From Mesostigma viride (lineage: Eukaryota > Streptophyta > Mesostigmatophyceae > Mesostigmatales > Mesostigmataceae), in contig RPFO01000392.1 in NCBI GenBank assembly GCA_009746045.1, forward strand, positions 124,001-188,000: a stretch of 64,000 nt of DNA. Direction: 5' to 3'. The position numbers and the translations under genes are program-made. The notes beneath the pieces were generated by a model. That model worked only from the letters and a program-made list of their open reading frames with translations. It searched no databases and was not told the DNA's origin. This document shows, piece by piece, positions 1 to 9,930 of the stretch. Each line of letters begins with the position of its first letter. Positions within the stretch are counted from its first letter, which is position 1.

Positions 1-228
1 CTCGCACTCAAGGAAGATCCGGCCTGGTGCACGGCACGTCAAAAGGCTGGGCGAGAATTCCAAGCAGAAGAACCTCCATGACTGAGTGCTGCGATTGAAG
101 TTTCACGGCTTCCATACCCATGGTGAAGGGCCACATGCCGACATCGCCGGCGAAAAGTGAGCAAACGTCCGAGCGTGCGACAAGGTTCAAGAAGGCAAGG
201 CTGGCCATGCAAGCAGTTTTCCAGGCAG

Positions 229-333
229 GACAAGGTGCAGAGGATGCGCCACGAGCAGCTCCAGGAAGCTGGGAGCTGGATGAGCCCAATGAGCTGCGGG
301 CCGATGCCCGGCGGCGTCAAACGTGGACGGTGA
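229..333 (+). CDS. Possible last exon of an unknown gene
   Basis: This short open stretch follows a good splice-acceptor-like sequence (ttttccaggcag ending at 228) and ends at a TGA at 331-333. Read from 229 it begins DKVQRMRHEQLQEAGSW and ends PGGVKRGR. The frame also stays open upstream of the acceptor. I do not recognise the product, and no second exon lies within the window because the left edge is too close. It may equally be chance coding in a GC-rich stretch. The call rests only on the acceptor-like site and mildly biased composition. Confidence 0.18.
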   Translation, partial: DKVQRMRHEQLQEAGSWMSPMSCGPMPGGVKRGR

Positions 334-526
334 CGAGGTTCATCTAACGTATGTGTATAGCACAGATAGCACTTGGACTTTGATGCTTTTATTAATGTCG
401 GAATGAAACGGCCATGCGTTCGTGGTGCTAGGCTGCCACCCCCGGGCTCACTCAGGTGCTTACTTGACTGCTTGTGACCAGTGGACCAAACATTAATCAA
501 GGCAATCAATGCAATCAATGCCAGTG

Positions 527-898
527 CATGCCCCTTATTCCTTTGCTCATTCCTGCCTCTATGTAGTTGTGCATTGATAACTTGTCATTAGTTCAGTTCA
601 TGCCCCTTATTTTCCTTTGTTCATTCCTGCCTCTATGTAGTTGTGCAATGATAACTTGTCATTAGCTCAGTTCATGCCCCTTATATTCCTTTGTTCATTC
701 CTGCCTCTATGTAGTTGTGCAATGATAACTTGTCATTAGTTAAGTTCATGCCCCTTATATTCCTTTGTTCATTCCTGCCTCTATGTAGTTGTGCAATGAT
801 AACTTGTCATTAGTTCAGTTCATGCCCCTTATATTCCTTTGTTCATTCCTGCCTCTATGTAGTTGTGCAATGATAACTTGTCATTAGTTCAGTTCATG
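527..898. repeat. Tandem repeat, about 74 bp x 5
   Basis: Five head-to-tail units start at 527, 599, 673, 747 and 821. A partial sixth begins at 895. Each opens with catgccccttat and contains ctatgtagttgtgcaatgat. The first unit is 72 bp and the others 74 bp, and the units are nearly identical. The repeat is non-coding. Confidence 0.9.
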
Positions 899-1059
899 CA
901 GTCATCAACACAAGCTATGGCTAACCATTTCCTTACCATCACTCGATGGGGGTGACAAGCAGTACGGCTTCATTGGTGCGTGACAACATTGCGATCAGGT
1001 AGCCGCGTGCATGGAAATGACGTGGATTCCATCCCAGCATCAGAATAGACACGATATTA

Positions 1060-1243
1060 CCCCCCTAGACCCCCCTAGACGCCCCTAGACCCCTCTAGAC
1101 TCCTCTCGACCCCTCTGGACCCCTCTAGAACCCCCTAGACCCCCCTACACCCCTCTAGACCCCCCTAGACCCCTCTAGACCCCCCTACACCCCTCTAGAC
1201 CCCCCTAGACCCCCCTACACCCCTCTAGACCCCTCTAGACCCC
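1060..1243. repeat. 10-bp minisatellite (ccctctagac)
   Basis: About eighteen units of a 10-bp motif run in tandem, varying between ccctctagac, ccccctagac and ccccctacac. The period is close to one DNA helical turn. The complementary strand is G-rich (gtctagaggg). Confidence 0.88.
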
Positions 1244-2199
1244 TAAAGAGCACTAAAGCAGGGGTACCGAATAATATCGAACCCGTTCCAGATCTTTACT
1301 GAATTATTTGGTAGGGCCTGACAAACCCCACCATATACCATTTACCGAATAACAAACAGTTGAACACTGTGGGCAGGAGTTGACAGTGAGTGAAGGGGGG
1401 GATTACCCAGGGTATGGGCAACGTGGGCTTTGGTTAAGAGCAGTGGACGGAATGCAAGCGAGTCAAGAGGAGGAGCCATGAGGGAGCCGTGGCCTCACAT
1501 CACCCTGGGAGGGAGAGAACTGATTAGTCTGCATTTGGGACTCTGTCTACGTCACGCGGGCCGTGGGAGACGCAGAGTCCACGGCTTGGCAAGGCAAACC
1601 CTCTAGGAATAGGGTTGGATTAGGAAAATGTTGGTGTCGCACATGCTAGCGATGCCCTCCTACAGTGCCATAGATAGGGACTACTACAGTGCCATATACG
1701 GCTAGTCGTGAGGATATCTGTGCAACCAGGTGTTAAGATTAATCAATCAAAAGCACGTGACTACGCCACGTGGGTACCCATGAAGGAACCTTCAACCATA
1801 AAGTAATTTTTAAGCCCCACACGTTGGCATGCAGGGGAGCGCGATCGCTGGGACACCATGGGACACCATAGGGCTGCTTGGGGATAACAGCGCAGACAAG
1901 AGGGGACACGATCCTCCTACAGTAGTGCTGAAAAAAGCTCGCACCCCAGATGCTCCCAGCGGATGAAAATAGGATACACTAGTCAGGACACTGCAGGGCA
2001 CTCTCAGTTGTGTAAGATCCACTCTTGGGAGTGCACACGAGGGTTTTACGTCTTCCCTGTCACAGGGAACGATGGGACGTCTACGTAAGAAAGTGAAACT
2101 TTCACACAGAGGGTTAAATTGCCATACACAATAGATAGGAGGAAACACATGGGACTCTCCGCAACACCGGATGGCCGCATATGGCACTGCAGCGCCCAC
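1244..2199. other. No gene recognised
   Basis: I see no recognisable gene or repeat here. The minus-strand reading frame of the FHA exon stays open across much of this stretch (to about 1810), but nothing past the splice donor at 2199 looks like a domain. The segment is therefore best read as intron or 3' flank of the FHA gene. Confidence 0.35.
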
Positions 2200-2457
2200 C
2201 TGCTCCACCACAAACACGCATCGCGGGTCGTCCGGGTCTGCGAACGTGATGATGGAGCCGGGGGCCAGCCGCACGGGGCGCTTGGCCGAGAGGGTGACGT
2301 CAAACGAGCCCTTGCGCACGCGGGTGCCGTTGGTGCTGCCCAGGTCGGTGATCATGAGCGACCCGTCGTCCTCCACCTCGAGCCGCGCGTGCTTGCCCGA
2401 GACCGTCTTCACGTTGAGCCCAATGTCAGCGGTCTCTTCGGTGCGGCCAAACACGAT
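2200..2457 (-). CDS. FHA-domain protein, internal exon
   Basis: One minus-strand exon of 258 nt (86 codons) encodes an almost complete forkhead-associated domain, a module that binds phosphothreonine peptides. Visible hallmarks are the GR of VFGRTEE, SGKHARL (the S-x-x-H motif), and TDLGSTNGTRV with the conserved N-G. A later strand reads PGSIITFAD. The exon starts after an aacag acceptor (AG at 2459-2458) and ends at CAG before GTGGGC (2199-2198), in phase 0 at both ends. Neighbouring exons were not found: upstream lie satellite DNA and simple repeats, and downstream nothing resembles a continuation. The full protein is unknown. FHA domains occur in many plant and algal proteins, including zeaxanthin epoxidase and plastid FHA proteins. 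GC-rich third codon positions match the other host genes here. Confidence 0.75.
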
Positions 2458-3216
2458 CTGTTATTGTGACCACGGTGTCGTAGTTGACAATGCATCACGA
2501 TATGTGGTAAAATACGATGAATATATTTGGAACAGACGGCACGGGAATCGGGTCTGCAAGACAATTGAAGTGTTTCTTATCTCTTTTAGTCTTCACGACG
2601 AATAAAGCGATCCATATATTTATAGGGCAGCACGTCGACCACAGGGTTGTCGCAAAAGGGGAGCGGATGACGTAGTGCATGACCGTTTGTTGACAGGGCA
2701 GGGACGTGACTATGTCACAGGAAGCCAAGTCCCCAGAAACACATGCGGTGTGGGGAAGGGGATTTCTAGTGCATGTGGTTCTTCGCAAAGAGGGCTTCTA
2801 CTCCAGGTAATTTTATGCATACATTACATTATGTGTGGGGATGTGCACGCCTGTTTCAATCGCAGCCTACGCTAGCAATCTTAGTAATCCTCCAGCACCA
2901 AAGAAGTGGGGTGGGCGGCCCATCTCTACTAACCAACTTGACAGCCAGCTTCCCCCCTTTGCAACAGAGACTAGTGGGTGGGCAGTCGTGCACATCATTC
3001 TATTAACTATTTGAACAACCACTAGTCACCAGTTGCGTTGGCACGATGCAAGACGTGAGCGCATGACATGACACGTCAGTGGCCGCCTTGGTGAGATCAT
3101 TGCCCCTTGCTGATTGCACCCAAATGAGATCAACCTGGGGGGGTGCTGATCCTGCCCGTTTTGCGAGGAAGGCGCACGAGGGAGCCGGGGTATCGGGAGT
3201 GCGGGGCCGCATGTGC
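2458..3216. other. No gene recognised
   Basis: This is presumed intron or 5' flank of the FHA gene. Several short open frames exist on both strands, but none has a recognisable domain or convincing splice borders. Confidence 0.3.
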
Positions 3217-4605
3217 GAAATCTAGTGCATCGTATGATGTAATAGTAGTATAGTATACTCTACTCTAGTATTATAATACGATATAATGTACTATCTAGTG
3301 CATCGTACGATATAATAGTAGTATAGTATACCGTAGTGGCTCTTATATCAGTACGCCTAATTATGTACGAATCGACCCCGTACAGGCCGTAAAAAAACCT
3401 CCTTCCGGCCTCGTACATCCCAAGATATCACCAACAGATGCTACGGTATACGTATGAGGTGCTTCCATATGTTGTCCCTAGGATACTGCCTCCCAAATAT
3501 ACCTACGAAATACCCTTACGATATACCTACGTACACTAAGAAAAAATCCCCCAAACCCCGTACGCGTAACAAAAATCGCTAAAAGCCCTCGTACGATAAT
3601 TAAGCGTACACATATAAGAGCCACTACGGTACTCTACTCTAGTATTATAACAGTAGTACGATATAAAACGATGTGTATAATACGATATAATACTATGTAG
3701 TACATCGTATGATATAATAGTAGTATAGTATACTCTACTCTAGTATTATAATACGATATAATGTACTATCTAGTGCATCGTATGATATAATAGTACTATA
3801 CTCTACTCTAGTAATATAATACGATATAATGTACTATCTAGTGCATCGTATGATGTAATAGTCGTATAGTATACTCTACTCTAGTATTATAACAGTAGTA
3901 CGATATAATGTACTATGTAGTACATCGTATGATATAATGGTAGTATAGTATACTCTACTCTAGTATTATAATACGATATAATGTACTATCTAGTGCATCG
4001 TATGATATAATAGTAGTATTGTATACTCTACTCTAGTATTTATAATACGATATAATGTACTATCTAGTGCATCGTATGATGTAATAGTAGTAAAGTATAC
4101 TCTACTCTAGTATTATAACAGTAGTACGCTATAATGTACTATCTAGTGCATCGTATGATATAATAGTAGTATAGTATACTCCACTCGAGTATTACAATAC
4201 CATATAACGTACTATCTAGAGGATCGTATGATGTAATAGTAGTATAGTATACTCTACTCTAGTATTTATAATACGATATAACGTACTATCTAGAGGATCG
4301 TATGATGTAATAGTAGTATATTATACTCTACTCTAGTATTATAATACGATATAATGTACTATCTAGTGCATCGTATGATATAATAGTAGTATAGTATACT
4401 CTACTCTAGTATTATAATACGATACAACGTACTATCTAGTGCATCGTATGATATAATAGTAGTATAGTATACTCTACTCTAGTATTATAATACGATATAA
4501 TGTACTATCTAGTGCATTGTATGATATAATAGTAGTATAGTATACTCTACTCTAGTATTATAATACGATATAATGTACTATCTAGTGCATTGTATGAAAT
4601 GGTGT
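3217..4605. repeat. AT-rich satellite, 73-bp unit
   Basis: A 73-bp unit beginning ctagtgcatcgtatgatata is repeated in tandem about 14 to 15 times, leaving out the inserted MITE at 3331-3629. The unit has internal dyad symmetry: the left part (gtatgatataata) is roughly the inverse of the right part (tattataatacgata). The arms could therefore form hairpins. Point differences such as gtgcatcg/gtacatcg and atgatgta/atgatata mark subfamilies. There is no coding content. Confidence 0.9.
3331..3629. mobile_element. TA-flanked MITE inside the satellite
   Basis: This 299-bp segment interrupts one satellite unit exactly between gtatagtaTA and TActctac, so the target dinucleotide TA is duplicated. Its ends are inverted repeats of about 40 bp: ccgtagtggctcttatat on the left and the complement of atataagagccactacgg on the right, continuing inward with a few mismatches. 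TA duplication plus terminal inverted repeats is the signature of Tc1/mariner-related non-autonomous elements. The interior has no coding capacity. Confidence 0.82.
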
Positions 4606-5177
4606 AATATGTTGTAGGTTCATGAACTGCCAGGGACCTGCCAGGACACTGCCGGGCCTAAGGGGGACCGCCTTTGTGGCTCGCCAGTAAAGTGTATCAT
4701 ACGGCATACCAACTGTCTGTAGGACGGTACTGGACAGCGCAAGTGGCTGAATTCACCTAACACCATCACGTTGAGCAAATTCACTGTTGGCTCCCATGCT
4801 TCTTATCGTAGGCATGGATGTGCCTGAAAAAACCCTTTCTATTAATTGAGGATGCACACACGTAAGGCCGATTCGCTCCGATTCTCATCGTGTGCACGCG
4901 GAGGAGGCGGGGTGGGGGTGCGAGCATGGGGGTGGGGGGTGTTCCCGCCGATCCAAATCACTGGCATTTCCTAAACTGCGGCCGGCACCTGCTTGCTATG
5001 GAATTGATCTTCGATTTGGTGCTCAGAGACAATGCAGAGCCGTCGTCATTTCTTGGGGCAAAAAATAAAGATGTTCTACTATTAGTAGTAATAATATTCA
5101 AGGAGCCCAACTTGGCTGATGCCCACTCCTGAATTCCTGTGCGCGTATCAGGCCATAATGAACTTTTGGGATCACAT
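4606..5177. other. No gene recognised
   Basis: This is single-copy-looking sequence between the satellite and the CCCA array. A short open frame at 4890-5132 has no recognisable domain. Confidence 0.3.
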
Positions 5178-5656
5178 CACCCACCCACCCACCCACCCAC
5201 CCACCCACCCACCCACCCACCCACCCACCCACCCACCCACCCACCCACCCACCCACCCACCCACCCACCCACCCACCCACCCACCCACCCACCCACCCAC
5301 CCACCCACCCACCCACCCACCCACCCACCCACCCACCACCCACCCACCCACCCACCCACCCACCCACCCACCCACCCACCCACCCCCACCCACCCACCCA
5401 CCCACCCACCCACCCACCCACCCACCCACCCACCCACCCACCCACCCACCCACCCACCCACCCACCCACCCACCCACCCACCCACCCACCCACCCACCCA
5501 CCCACCCACCCACCCACCCACCCACCCACCCACCCACCCACCCACCCACCCACCCACCCACCCACCCACCCACCCACCCACCCACCCACCCACCCACCCA
5601 CCCACCCACCCACCCACCCACCCACCCACCCACCCACCCACCCACCCACCCACCCA
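5178..5656. repeat. (CCCA)n microsatellite, about 479 bp
   Basis: About 119 repeats of a 4-bp unit run with only two visible interruptions, one missing a C near 5335 and one with extra C near 5384. The minus strand is (TGGG)n, which can form many G-quadruplexes. Long open frames across it on both strands (Pro-Thr-His or Gly-Trp-Val repeats) are by-products of the 4-nt period and not genes. Confidence 0.97.
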
Positions 5657-6640
5657 GAAACAGATGACACGGCATGCACCGGCACGGTGCGCATCCTCGG
5701 GTTACAGGATGTCAATCAGTCACGCGACCTTCCGCCCACCCTGGCCGACAATAATGGAGATGCACGACCGAGGACACGATGGACGTACCTCTTCGCCAGG
5801 GCGAAGTTCGACGGAGGGTGAACTGCTGGTCTTCTGTCGGACAGTCCAATAAACGTCGCTGTTGCAGGAACACCGGACCAATTGTGAGCATGCAATCCAC
5901 GGGAGGGGTCCTGCGTTAATCCGGCAAGAACGTACGCTGTGCACGGCAAAAAGCCGTGGTATTTCAAAGCAGCGCGTGCCATGTTGATCGAAGCTCGCAG
6001 CAGCATAAACGGTAAGATGCGTTTCCATTCTGTGCACCTTGCTGTTTTGGATGCTACCGCCACGGTGACACGTTGTGGCCGCGCATGAGAGATGGTCCTG
6101 CAGAAACCATAACAAAGACTCTTTGAGGACAACGAATACCCCCGCTTCGATGCAAACGTGCATGCAGGGGTAGCGCTACCACCCCTTTTTGTGAGACCTA
6201 CTGGACAGCGAGCCCATGCACCTGACGCCAAGACGCTAGTTCTCTCTCGCGCAAGGCCATTTCTTATTGAACTACCAGGCAACAGCTGCAAAACTGCGTG
6301 CTGGGTATGGCATGACATTCTGAAAGCAAACTTGCTGTGATCACCGCCTGCAAGGGCAGTTGCCTGTAGTGAAGTATATACCTACACAAGAAAAGACGAA
6401 AAAAATTAGCAGAACGATGTACGTATAACCTTCATGACCAGTCCTAGATAACACGCAGAAGGGCAGTGACAACTCGCACACATGATGGGTGCCACGTGGC
6501 AGCTGAGTAGCGGGTACGATCCTGTCTTCTTGATACTGGTTGTTACTACGGATTTTGGATTTGCAAAATGGTTTTTCGGGTAAGGCAGTTGGGTTGTTCC
6601 CGCGCCGGGTAAAGCTGGGGTTGTCTTTAGGATTCGCTGA
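5657..6640. other. No gene recognised
   Basis: Open frames of up to 200 codons lie on the minus strand (5716-6318), but none shows a known domain or clear splice borders. I see no repeat structure. Confidence 0.3.
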
Positions 6641-6885
6641 TACCGTAGTGGTCAAAATCACTTTGCGACTAACTATGCGACCCAAAATGAAGGTGAAATC
6701 AAGGTGAAATTTACAGTTTGCGACCCAAAATGAAGGCTAAGTTTTGGGTTTGCGAGCCGGTCGACTTAGTGTTTAGGGTCGGTGACTAACGTGTCTCACT
6801 TACCACTTGGCCTGCGTTGTCTCTTTCAGTTCATATAGCAGTAATGGTATATATATTACTTCAATAAGGATGTATTAATTAATTA

Positions 6886-8613
6886 ACTCGTCGTCTGTCC
6901 CACTACCTCTGGAGAGGACTGAGTTTTTCTCAGTCCTCTCCTGAGGACCGAGTTTTGAGGTTCTGTACAAAATTCGCCCCGGTCAGAATGTTTGACAAAA
7001 AAAATCTCTCAAAATTTATTCAAATACTACGTGAAAAGATCTTTCTTGGACATATTTTTGGGATTTTTTTGGATTTGGTATGAGCGGCTAACTGTACCGT
7101 CAAAGTACAGGTGGTAAGGGTACCTTTCCACGTGAAACGCGAGTTCCGGAAATGCACGACCTAGCCATGGCGGCTCGCGCCCATGCATGCAGTTTACGTT
7201 TGCGGACGAGTTAGCTGTCCAAACTCAGGAAATAGATTTTATATGTCCTATAGATGATAAATCCTAATTTTTAGCTCGCAGGGATGCGATTTACCCGGTG
7301 TCGGCACTGTTCTTGCTGGAAAAAACTGCGATAAGGCAGGTCGACGGAATTGATGACTGCGCTTGCTTTCCGGCGCAATTTCAATGGCTGATAGGTTTCT
7401 TTCTACATTTTAACATGTATTGTATTAGAATAAATTGAGTGGCAGTATAGATTTGATGATTTCGACCACTCTGTCACGTCATGGTCTATGTGCCGCAAAG
7501 TGCCACTTTTGCGGGCACCGCCTGGGCCAAGGTAACGCCAGCCGTGCCAGGTAAAGTCGGATTATCGTTGCCTCTTCGTTTCTTGATGTTCTTACATGAG
7601 TTTAAGCTTGCCAGGCGTTGTCAGGTTCAAGTCTTGATGCTCTTTCTTGACCGTTGCCTGCCCCTCTCTAAAACCCCCTTTTCAGATGATGTTAGCAGGC
7701 ATTTGCCTTAACCCAGTGTAGTTGTGCAGGGTTTTAGGAGCTGTGCAGGTTTAAACACCTTCATAGATGTTAGTTATTCTTTTGCTACGTTCATACTGCG
7801 TGATTGTGTGGCCACGGCCTGCGTCAAGGGTGCTTTCAAGCTTATATGGGTGAGTGAAAAGTCTTGGTGACAAACCACTGCCATCATGTGCCAGCAACTA
7901 TGTTGGCCACATCATGGCAAGGCAAAACAGTTATAGCCATATCTATTGTTGTTAGAAACAATGGAAAGATGCTTAACCTACCCATTATATTGGTGGTTGA
8001 CACTTATAACATAACCCTTTGCTAGTGTTGGTAGGTATCCAAGCCCATTCCCTACGTGCATGCATAGGCTCTCACTACATGATAAGGTATGATACAACTG
8101 CAGCATGATGATGCAAGTGTGTTGTCCTGTTACGCTTGAAGGGAAGTGAGGTGATTGGGATGGTTGGTGGCCACGGTATTGTGTAGTATGACCGCACTTA
8201 CATGCTAGCAAAGTTAGCAAAAGCCCCATTCCTCTCCTGAAGACTGAGAGTTTTTTAAGTGTTTCAGGCAGTGGCAGTGGCCAAATTGAGCCCAGTTTTT
8301 TGCCACGTTTCAAGATCTATATTGTTTACATGCCTATATTTTTCTAACGTGCACCATGATTTGATTAAATTTTCCCCACTCGCTCTTATCCCGAAAAATG
8401 CAAATTCGCCGAGGGTGTCATATGTCCGAGTAATTTCCAGGTGTTTGGGTCAAGTTTTCACTAACGCAGCATTTTTTCCAGCAAATTGACATCAAATACA
8501 CCCTCGATCCACATCAAAACATTTGGGATGGACCCCCCACCTAGTCGCTACACCCGGTTGAAAAAGGTCAACTCAGTCCTCTTTTGAGGACTGAGTTGGG
8601 ACAGACGACGAGT
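6886..8613. mobile_element. 1.7-kb element with inverted ends
   Basis: The left end actcgtcgtctgtccca is matched by its complement (gggacagacgacgagt) ending at 8613. Just inside each end is a hairpin built on gaggactgag / ctcagtcctc. Both flanks are (TTAA) repeats belonging to a LINE tail, so a 4-bp target duplication cannot be resolved. No transposase-like reading frame is visible, so it is probably a non-autonomous DNA element. Confidence 0.5.
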
Positions 8614-8900
8614 TAATTAATTAATTATCAACATCACTCCGTTGGGAGTAGATGTAGCACATAGCCCTGAGAAGGGGCATATGGCTTTTAATACATTCTA
8701 GGCTACTTCATGCAAGGGTGGGAATGTAAGCTACCCCTGCTCTGGGTGCACCCGGGCACCGGCCTGCACCTTCATGGTCTATCACGCTATGCCCGGGTAA
8801 GGGGGGAGCATGCCTGTGAGGGATGAGGAAGATCATCATGGCTATACAAGAGCTAGGACATGGCTTCTCGACAGAGCATCTCTCTGCATGGCATAGCATG
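8614..8900 (-). mobile_element. 3' end of an ORF1-only-type LINE
   Basis: Read on the minus strand, this ends in the family hairpin (ACTCC, CAAC loop, GGAGT) followed by atgttgataattaattaatt. It matches the 3' untranslated region of the copies at 14518-15757 and 50212-52198, including the segment with agctatg and the catgggg-type block. No coding part remains. Confidence 0.65.
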
Positions 8901-8989
8901 GCTAAATTCTTAATGCAACATCCATGGGGGTCCCATTATAGGCATGGCGTGGCTAAATTCTGAAGGCAACATCCATGGGGGCCATTATG

Positions 8990-9070
8990 GGCGCACATCC
9001 ATCCATTCATCGGGGTTAATGCTCCGTGACTCCCCAACGGGAGCACGAGTCTAATTAATTAATTAATGGG
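8990..9070 (+). mobile_element. 3' tail of LINE B
   Basis: A 5'-truncated tail reads catccattcatcggggttaatg then ctccgtgactccccaacggg and ends in (attaatta)n. It is nearly identical to the 3' end of LINE B copies at 14040-14136 and 49897-49990. Confidence 0.65.
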
Positions 9071-9131
9071 CGCACATGCGCGTGGGCCACATGCTAGGCT
9101 AAGCCTTACTAATCTACACTACTGGTATATA

Positions 9132-9908
9132 TTCTGATCAGGCACTCCGCAAAGGTGAAAACCTTTGCGTTCAGTGCCGGGCCGCGGAAAACGCGGAAAA
9201 CGCGATCTGCAAATGAATCCGACCGGAATCGAACTGGGGACCTCTCGCACCAATTTTGCTGACTATAGGACGGACGTCTCCGGTTACCATGGCATCGCCA
9301 ACTTACACCTACAGTCATCCGCAAAAGTTCTCCTGTCCGGGGAGTGATGCAAGCCTTTCGGATTTGGTACTAGATAAATCACTCGAGATCTGTGTGTAGG
9401 AGTACTACACACATGTCTGCACGCGAGACTTGTTCAGTCTCGCACCGTGAGACGGGCTGAACACGGCTGAATCCTTCTTTAGAAGGGGGCGTAGCCGGTA
9501 CTAACGAAATCAGCCAAGCGTATATTCTGATCAGGCACTCCGCAAAGGTGAAAACCTTTGCGTTCAGTGCCGGGCCGCGGAAAACGCGGAAAACGCGATC
9601 TGCAAATGAATCCGACCGGAATCGAACTGGGGACCTCTCGCACCAATTTTGCTGACTATAGGACGGACGTCTCCGGTTACCATGGCATCGCCAACTTACA
9701 CCTACAGTCATCCGCAAAAGTTCTCCTGTCCGGGGAGTGATGCAAGCCTTTCGGATTTGGTACTAGATAAATCACTCGAGATCTGTGTGTAGGAGTACTA
9801 CACACATGTCTGCACGCGAGACTTGTTCAGTCTCGCACCGTGAGACGGGCTGAACACGGCTGAATCCTTCTTTAGAAGGGGGCGTAGCCGGTACTAACGA
9901 AATCAGCC
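9132..9908 (-). mobile_element. SINE-like element, tandem dimer
   Basis: Two direct copies of a roughly 387-bp unit start 393 bp apart and appear almost identical. They are flanked by tactggtatata on both sides (9120-9131 and 9909-9920), a 12-bp target-site duplication. On the minus strand the unit carries AGTTCGATTCC, a near match to the RNA polymerase III B box (GGTTCGANTCC), with a weak A-box-like TGGCGATG upstream. The 3' end holds the hairpin GCAAAGGT-TTTC-ACCTTTGC. Shorter copies lie at 47773 and 25649. Apparent open frames in the unit are not conserved proteins. Confidence 0.7.
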
Positions 9909-9930
9909 TACTGGTATATATATTCCTAGT

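Noticed and set aside
1810-2199. Continuation of the FHA reading frame for about 128 more codons
   Set aside because: A good splice donor (CAG before GTGGGC) ends the conserved part, and the remainder has no domain-like composition.
3217-4605. Regularly spaced repeats that could be taken for a CRISPR array
   Set aside because: Units are head-to-tail without unique spacers, and the context is a eukaryotic genome; it is a satellite.
5098-5852. Long open frames of Pro-Thr-His or Gly-Trp-Val repeats on both strands
   Set aside because: They are a by-product of a 4-nt repeat that lacks stop codons in any frame; there is no non-repetitive coding part.
9109-9740. Identical small open frames in duplicate, or a tRNA gene at the ttcgattcc motif
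   Set aside because: The frames lie in a SINE-like unit copied twice. The tRNA-like arms do not pair well enough for a functional tRNA.
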